A program made the translations under genes and the position numbers. DNA of 64,000 nt, taken from Luzula sylvatica. Taxonomy: Eukaryota > Streptophyta > Magnoliopsida > Poales > Juncaceae. Location of the stretch: the NCBI GenBank assembly GCA_946800325.1, contig OX326960.1, positions 33,199,629 through 33,263,628 of the forward strand, given 5' to 3'. Positions 57,916 through 64,000 of this stretch are shown here, one piece after another (position 1 is the stretch's first letter; each line of letters starts with the position of its first letter). The notes beneath the pieces are model-generated. The model was given only the letters and a program-made list of their open reading frames with translations. It did no database searches and was not told the DNA's origin.

Positions 57916-58558
57916 GATAGTCGATCCTATATAAAATTGGAAAAATGTTAGATCAATGATTACAAGTTTTATACATATTAAATTTTAACAAAATACATCT
58001 TTTATTTATCTTCACCATGACCATTTACAAAGAATTTTGCATTACATTTTTATTTAATTGCTCTACTTTTATTTGGGCCAAATGTTAAAACTATAAGTCT
58101 TAACTTGTTCATCTTGCACGAGACTTGAGAGTCATTAGTTAACTTGTTTCTCTTGTATTTTTTTTTTTAAATTTGACTATATTAGTTAGCTTTATATTTA
58201 CAATAACATCATGTTAAATTTAGAGTAATTTGTTTACTTTTATATTTAAAGAATTCAAACTGACCTATGTAATCAGTGGAGCCTGTACATACAACATCTT
58301 TACCTCATTTTGTTATCTTTCCCTAAATATTTATGTTTTTTACTGAGTGTGCTAATTATAAGCAAAATACATATAATTAAGTAACAGATATATCTCTTTT
58401 TTAATAAGTTCGCACATAAGATCCCAATTATTATATCACACCAACACTGTTGAACCTCTTAACTTCTACCTGTTGTGGGACCCACTTTAAAGCCACAGAA
58501 AGGGGGTGCAGCACTTACCCGACAAACTCATCCTTCATGGACACATCAGAATGAACCT
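57916..58558. other. AT-rich intergenic stretch
   Basis: No gene recognised. Confidence 0.5.
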
Positions 58559-58567
58559 TTAAATGAA

Positions 58568-58813
58568 GGAAAATATTGGACATATACCTCCACCTCTTCC
58601 TCTAAAATCTTGATGACGTGAAAATAATTTAACACGTTAAAAATTAACATATTAATTCATGATTTAATATTTTAATTGAATGTTCAATCATAAATTAGGA
58701 TAATAAAATCATAAATTAAGATATTAAATAATGTATTTATGTGTTAATTTGTAAGGTGTTAAATCATATCTTCGTCATCAAGATCTTGAGAGGAGAGTAC
58801 TAGGGCACTACTC
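58568..58813. mobile_element. MITE of the TTGATGACGTGG family, 246 bp
   Basis: Begins GGAAAATATTGGACATATAC and ends GTACTAGGGCACTACTC, with a perfect 9-bp target duplication TTAAATGAA (58559-58567 and 58814-58822). Inverse orientation to 52443-52668. Confidence 0.93.
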
Positions 58814-58845
58814 TTAAATGAAAGACCCTTAAATATATGAAAAAT

Positions 58846-59087
58846 GGGGAGTTCTATCATACACCCTTTCAAAAGGGTATTTTGGGTATTTAGAAGTGTG
58901 TATCATAAATTTTTCTTTTTATAGATATTTTTTCATTCATGAACAATTCAAATTTCCTATTTAACATATCATTTATTAATAAATACACTTGAAAAATTAC
59001 TTTAAATACTCATTAATTAATAATTACACAAAATATCCTTTAAAATGGATGTATCATAAGCAAAAAGGGTGTATGATAGAACTCCCC
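58846..59087. mobile_element. Mutator-like MITE, 242 bp
   Basis: Ends GGGGAGTTCTATCATACACC and GGTGTATGATAGAACTCCCC are a perfect inverted repeat, with 9-bp target duplications ATGAAAAAT/ATGGAAAAT. The ends resemble, but are distinct from, the GGGTGATTCTATGG family. It lies 32 bp from the previous MITE. Confidence 0.94.
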
Positions 59088-59105
59088 ATGGAAAATTATA
59101 CCGTG

Positions 59106-59106
59106 C

Positions 59107-59137
<31 letters not shown>

Positions 59138-59149
59138 CACACACACACA
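59106..59149. repeat. Poly-C followed by (AC)n
   Basis: 18 C then imperfect AC repeats. Located between the MITE ending at 59087 and the fold-back element starting at 59171. Confidence 0.95.
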
Positions 59150-59170
59150 TTTCCTCTCACTCACGGTGAT

Positions 59171-59380
59171 TGAATCACCATGAGGTCATCATCAATGGGG
59201 TTCCTCCCCATCTTCAATTTGCACATAAATTTTTTCACTCAATTAATTATATTTTGAATTAACAGTTAATACAAGAACCCCATAAATAATTATTTCAATT
59301 AACAATTAATTCAAAGCATTATTAATTGAGTAGGGTTTTTTTGGGAAATGGAAGGCGCGCACACACACACACACACACAC

Positions 59381-59428
<48 letters not shown>

Positions 59429-59457
59429 CGCGTTGATGATGACCTCATGGTGATTCA
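59171..59457. mobile_element. Fold-back element with 25-bp perfect inverted ends and an internal CA/poly-C tract
   Basis: TGAATCACCATGAGGTCATC (59171) and five more bases are repeated in perfect inverted form at 59433-59457. Inside, close to the right end, lie about 11 CA units (59360-59381) and 46 C (59382-59427). No convincing target duplication was found. A non-autonomous DNA element is likely. Confidence 0.7.
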
Positions 59458-59479
59458 TATATGCCCTCTAAATATATCA

Positions 59480-59480
59480 G

Positions 59481-59546
<66 letters not shown>
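59480..59546. repeat. (CT)n microsatellite
   Basis: About 33 CT units running directly into a TATA box. CT-rich tracts are common in plant core promoters. Confidence 0.95.
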
Positions 59547-59548
<2 letters not shown>

Positions 59549-59551
59549 AAA
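59544..59551 (+). promoter_or_regulatory. TATA box before the 50-residue frame
   Basis: CTATAAAA directly after the CT tract, about 100 bp before the ATG at 59651. Confidence 0.55.
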
Positions 59552-59650
59552 TGATAAGCTAGTATCCTCTCATCTCCATTCATCAAGCTAAAACCTAAAC
59601 CCACAAAACTTGTTGTATCCTTTGTGAGAGAGAGTGAGAGACCCACATAA

Positions 59651-59803
59651 ATGGTTGTAGCTAAGGAGAGAGAGCAGGAGAATCATTTCATGGCTCAGTA
59701 TGATAAAATGTTGGACTGTTTGTTTTATGATCAAAGGAGAAATGGTGAAGAAAATGATGACGATGATGATGATGACGGTCCTGACGTAGCTCCTGCGGCT
59801 TGA
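59651..59803 (+). CDS. Candidate small protein, 50 residues, acidic
   Basis: MVVAKEREQENHFMAQYDKM, then LDCLFYDQRRNGEE, seven consecutive Asp, and GPDVAPAA before TGA. It is too short for routine gene finding, but has a TATA box and an A/C-rich leader in the right places and a non-repetitive amphipathic first half. No signal peptide or membrane segment. I know no matching family; the Asp run comes from a GAT repeat, a possible length-variable site. It may also be the first exon of something longer or chance. Confidence 0.4.
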   Translation: MVVAKEREQENHFMAQYDKMLDCLFYDQRRNGEENDDDDDDDGPDVAPAA

Positions 59804-62500
59804 CGTGGCAAATTAATGATGTATTTCTTAAGTTTAGAAGATTTATGAGTTCTATGATTAAAGTTAGTTAACTATATATTTTCCAGTCTATAAAGCTCAT
59901 GAGTTTATGAGTTTCATGGTGAGTTAATTAGTTAACTATATATATTTTTAAGTTAGAAGTTCATGAGTTTTATGGTGCAATAAAAAGGCTTAATTTCAAG
60001 AATATTTTCCATAGGTATAATGTATTGAATCGATATATAAATATATATGAAGTAATTATACAATTTTCTTTTGTACTATTGCTTGCAGTAAAAATGGTGA
60101 ATATAAATTTGAGAATGACAATGCTGTTAGCTATCACGGTTCAAGTAAGATTCCACTCGAGGGTTCTAACATATATTATGAAATAAATATATATACCATG
60201 AACCGTCAAAATCTTCATTTTTAAGAGAAGAGAGAGCTGAAAACGTTGCATTAATTTGTGTAATTTCACATGACTAAAGTTTGTTGTCGATAGTTAGTGC
60301 ATAGACAATCGTCAAACTTTATCTTGTTTTTCCATTTTAGTTATTAGATTTCACATATATGGATAATATTTATCGAGCTTTTCTTCAATACACCAAACTT
60401 TTCTCCATCCTTAATTTAGTTGAATTCAAGGGCTCTTATGAACTTGATGAACCGGTTGATTTGATTCAGCCGGTTATAATTAGTAATCAGTAGGTAAAAT
60501 TTTCCAAATTTTTTTTGATGGAAGAGTATAACCGTAATTTTAGTGAAGACTAGGTTAAACTCTCTCCTACCTTCTCTCTCCCGTCTTCCTCTCCTTTTTC
60601 ATTTTCTTTCTCTCATTTTATTTCTCAGACATCTCTCTATTTCCCTGATTTCTCAACAAGACGATGAAACTTAAAGAGTTGCAGTTTCTAAGAATTAGTG
60701 GGACGAAGTTTGTCATCAATCTCTCTTCACCGGCAGATATTGACGAATTAGTGGCAAGAACCCTAAATCTAAGAATCACTAACGAAAGCCTCAATTACCT
60801 ATTAATGATCAACCATGTACATTTTTTAATAAAAACTTTTTATATGCTAGATTAATTAGATACTAAATTAACTTTTTCCCGAAATTACTGCTAAATCGGA
60901 TTCTTTACTTGAAATTATATTTGAAATATTGTTCATAATTTTTTAGCGTTTTCAGATTTTTTTTTTTTTTTAATTTGAATGATTTTGTTATTTCTATATT
61001 TTAGAGGGATCGAGAATTTCTTTTTGGTGCTTCAGTTTTTATTTTTGCTTTTAAGCAATTTTCAGATTTTTTTGTGATTGTTGCGCAATGCTAATAAATA
61101 ATTAAATATGATAATTGTATTTTGAATCCCCTCTCAATTGACATTCCAAACATCAAATATGTAATGAACCCAAATAAATGAATTACAATTTAAGTAGTAA
61201 ATCATGAAATCATTGTAATTACCAAATAAAAGTATGTCACACATTTGAAAAGAAATTCAATGTTACAATATGTGTTTGTGTCCAAAATCTAAAATAGAAA
61301 TAATACCGTTCATTACATAAATGATATAAATGCGAAAATATTAAGTAGTGTGGATAATATTTCAAACAAATTTAATTTATGTATAATTGAAAAGAGTGAT
61401 GATACTCATTCTCATACAATTCATCTAGATGTTTGATATGTCGTCATGTGCATTTTTTTTTTTTGAAATAGGACCTAGAACACGAAACGTGCTCTTTCGG
61501 TTCTAATTTTTATTAAAAGTAAAAGCATTACATTACGCATCTTACGGCACAAAGACTTTGATGTCATATTCTACACTAAACCATTATTATTTGAGCTTAT
61601 CCTAAAGGATTAAATTTTAGCCATTCGCCAAGATTGAATCGTATTGTGACATTCTGCTTGGATGATAATCGTATTATGAATCATACAGCACAAAGACTTT
61701 GATGTCATGTGCATTTATTGTAGTGGTGAACCATGAATATTTTTATTTCGACCATTATATATAAGACGAGAGATAATTAAAAGTCAAATATTTCATAAAT
61801 CATTAATGTATTTAATGTTTTCTTATTGTTCTTGTTTATCAGCATCAATTTGTAATTTAATCCAAATTTAGTAATATGGATAACAAGTCATTGAACCGGA
61901 CTAATTGATCATTTACCAAATGTTAAACGAGTGCATATGACTCGTTTAAAAAATAATTAATTAAGTCTAAATATACAAGTTCGGTAAAAATAAATATTGG
62001 ACAAAATTAATCCACCATTTAATGTGTGTTAAACAAATACAAATGGCTCATTTTTACCGTTTAACAAGTGTTAAACTAATACATGGACTCATTCCATTGT
62101 TTCACACCTAAATTATAGTTTGTCGGAAATTGTACAAAATAAAACTATCATGAAAATTAACAAAAATATAAGAAAGAAAATAAAAATAATAATTTCGCAA
62201 AAATCTACAAAATAAAAATGAAAATACTTTGTATTTAAATTTTGTTGAAGAAAAAATAATTAAATATTTGTTTAAAAATAATATGACTTATCATGTGTCA
62301 AATTAAATATAATATAAAAAATTAAATAAACCATTTTTTTTTTAATAATTTGGTTTACCATCTAAAAATATGGTAGTTCAACACCTAATTAATGTGATTT
62401 CCCATCTATTATGATTTATAATTTAATACAATCTAACATTTAATACATTTATAATTTAATACAATCTAACATCTAAAAATGTGATAGTTCAACACCCAAT
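59804..62500. other. AT-rich intergenic stretch
   Basis: At 60664 a 63-codon plus frame (MKLKELQFLRISGTKFVINL) follows a pyrimidine-rich leader; weak support. CAGCACAAAGACTTTGATGT or a one-base variant occurs at about 61544 and 61684, a short duplication. Nothing else recognised. Confidence 0.4.
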
Positions 62501-62639
62501 TGACCCCTCCCATTAATTTTACAAGAATTTGGCTCAACCCCAGCTGGCCACGTCATCAATCACTGTTCATTAAATAACGGCAACATAAATTACTGTTCAT
62601 CAATAATTACTGTTCATTGGAGCATACATAACTAAAATA

Positions 62640-62830
62640 TACTTGGCGCCCCCAAAATAATTAACCCCTCTAAATATATAATTTAGCTCAACCCCTCCCA
62701 TTAAAAAGTAACCATGATGAGGTGGCAAAAGTGGGTTCGGTGGATTAATTAGCCTCTCTAATTGATTCGATTAAATATTAATTGACACGTTTAATTGACA
62801 CATAAATAATTTATAATAGGGGACGCAAGT
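62640..62830. repeat. Partial relative of the 54.8-55.3 kb repeat
   Basis: CCCCAAAATAATT, ACCATGATGAGGTGGCAAAA, TCTAATTGATTCGATTAAAT, ATTAATTGACACGTTTAATT follow the same order as the tandem unit at 54900-55020. Confidence 0.6.
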
Positions 62831-64000
62831 GGATCGCCACAACGCCCGCAGGTGGATCGCCACTACATCCCTACCTCTCCTCTCACGTTATTTGTTCATT
62901 CTTGTGGTCCTTTTTTTGTATCTAGATCATATTCTCTTTTGCGAGAGGTCTATATTTGTTGATCGATCGGGTTGTCGCTGAATATTTAATATTCTTGATT
63001 TGCATAACAATATCATTTTTTAATGAAATATATCTATCAAGCGTATTGATTTATTATATGATTAAATTCGCAACGAAGCGCGAGTAATTTTTCTAGTACA
63101 TTTAATACATCAATATGTTGAGAGGATATCATATGTAAATGTTAAAAATATGTAAAATGATATAAACAAGAAATATATACAAAATAAATACTTAAATGAA
63201 TTTAATTAGTATTAGTAGATAAAACAGCATAAACAAAATAAAAGACTAATGAATTTTTTTCAAATTCTCATTATATTAAAAAACCTAACTTTTTTGACAT
63301 TTCGAAAAGACCTCACCTTCTTCAAAACTTAAAAAAACTCTCTCCCAAACTTTTCATTTTCATTTAACTTCCTATCATCAAATTCTCATTATATTAATTT
63401 AACTAAAATGTTATATTTTTCTAAATGACCAAATTACCATTCAAGCAATTTTTTAATTCTTAATAATAACAAAGCAATCGCCGGCCGTCCTCGCCATCAA
63501 TTTGCTCCCATTTTCGTCCATTTTCGCCCGCTAGGGTTTTCTCTCGGTCGGCCATCTTTTTTTTTTTTTTTTTTTTTCTCATCGTGAAATGAGAAGAGAG
63601 AGGAGGAAGGGGAGGAAGTGTGTGAGCTGAGGAGGCTGAATAGACTCGGCTCACATACCATTATGGCATGCAGTGGTTCATGTAAGCCCAGTCCAATTTA
63701 ATTGTGACCGTCTGATCTTCATTAATCATGATCGGACGGATATGACTTTGGTGATGTGGACGCACCATAATACAGCAATTTTGTTTACTTTATACATAAC
63801 ATTAATACGGAATGATAAATAGTAACTACCAATTCTTTATGGAAATAAAAATAAATTTAAAATTTTAATAATAATAAATAGTTTATTAATAATAATAGTA
63901 GTAATAATTTTTGGAATATATTAAATAATATTTTATTTCAAGAAATTCGAAATAGTTACAAAATTAGAAATATAATACTATCTTAGTATTTAGTTTTAAT
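62831..64000. other. Intergenic, with a possible gene start on the minus strand
   Basis: Around 63460-63640 the minus strand has a balanced, CT-rich leader-like stretch, a long A-tract and an ATG (63556) opening MADREKTLAGENGRKWEQID, ending after 32 residues. An AAACCCTAG telo-box-like word is nearby. It may be a decayed gene start. The rest is AT-rich. Confidence 0.3.

Noticed and set aside
60664..60855. 63-codon plus-strand frame after a pyrimidine-rich leader
   Set aside because: No TATA box, family or splice signal; kept only as a remark in the intergenic entry.

Overview
This is plant nuclear DNA, most likely from a eudicot. It is AT-rich, genes are sparse, introns are short with GT..AG ends, and the genes recognised are plant genes: a chloroplast PsbP with a bipartite lumenal transit peptide, a reticulon-like RTNLB, a MIKC-type MADS exon, ribosomal protein eL41 with a telo-box promoter, and a UDP-arabinose 4-epimerase relic. 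I cannot name the species.

Layout. 0-1.5 kb: first two coding exons (minus strand, partial) of a gene resembling the large SNAPc subunit (SNAPC4/MYB4R1-like), with its leader and promoter. 2.1-5.7 kb: two unusual tandem arrays, one AT-rich built on TTGGTCC and one about 80% GC. 8-35.5 kb: a repeat-rich block. At least nine diverged pieces of the first gene's leader/promoter lie here, interrupted by a young Ty1/copia element with identical 177-bp LTRs (9036-14539), a truncated epimerase gene, an orphan MADS exon, hAT-like and Mutator-like MITEs, a decayed LINE, an 860-bp inverted repeat, a probable LTR piece with palindromes, and a 40-bp minisatellite. 36-49 kb: the gene-bearing part, with eL41, psbP, a secreted Asn-glycosylation-rich protein, an unknown acidic-N-terminus protein (all minus) and RTNLB (plus); a candidate Pol III RNA gene with a USE/TATA promoter lies at 45.3 kb. 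49-64 kb: mostly AT-rich intergenic DNA with MITEs, poly-C/CA tracts, a SINE relic and one candidate 50-residue protein gene.

The genes do not form a pathway. They are ordinary housekeeping or organelle genes in a region shaped by transposons and local duplication. No clear new system was found. The observations most worth a second look are the dispersed copies of the SNAPc-like leader, the candidate Pol III RNA, the three unrecognised small proteins (41.3, 42.5 and 59.7 kb), and the copia element, which is young but seems frameshifted inside a CAG/CCC repeat near its gag start. All calls are by eye; no alignments or searches were run.
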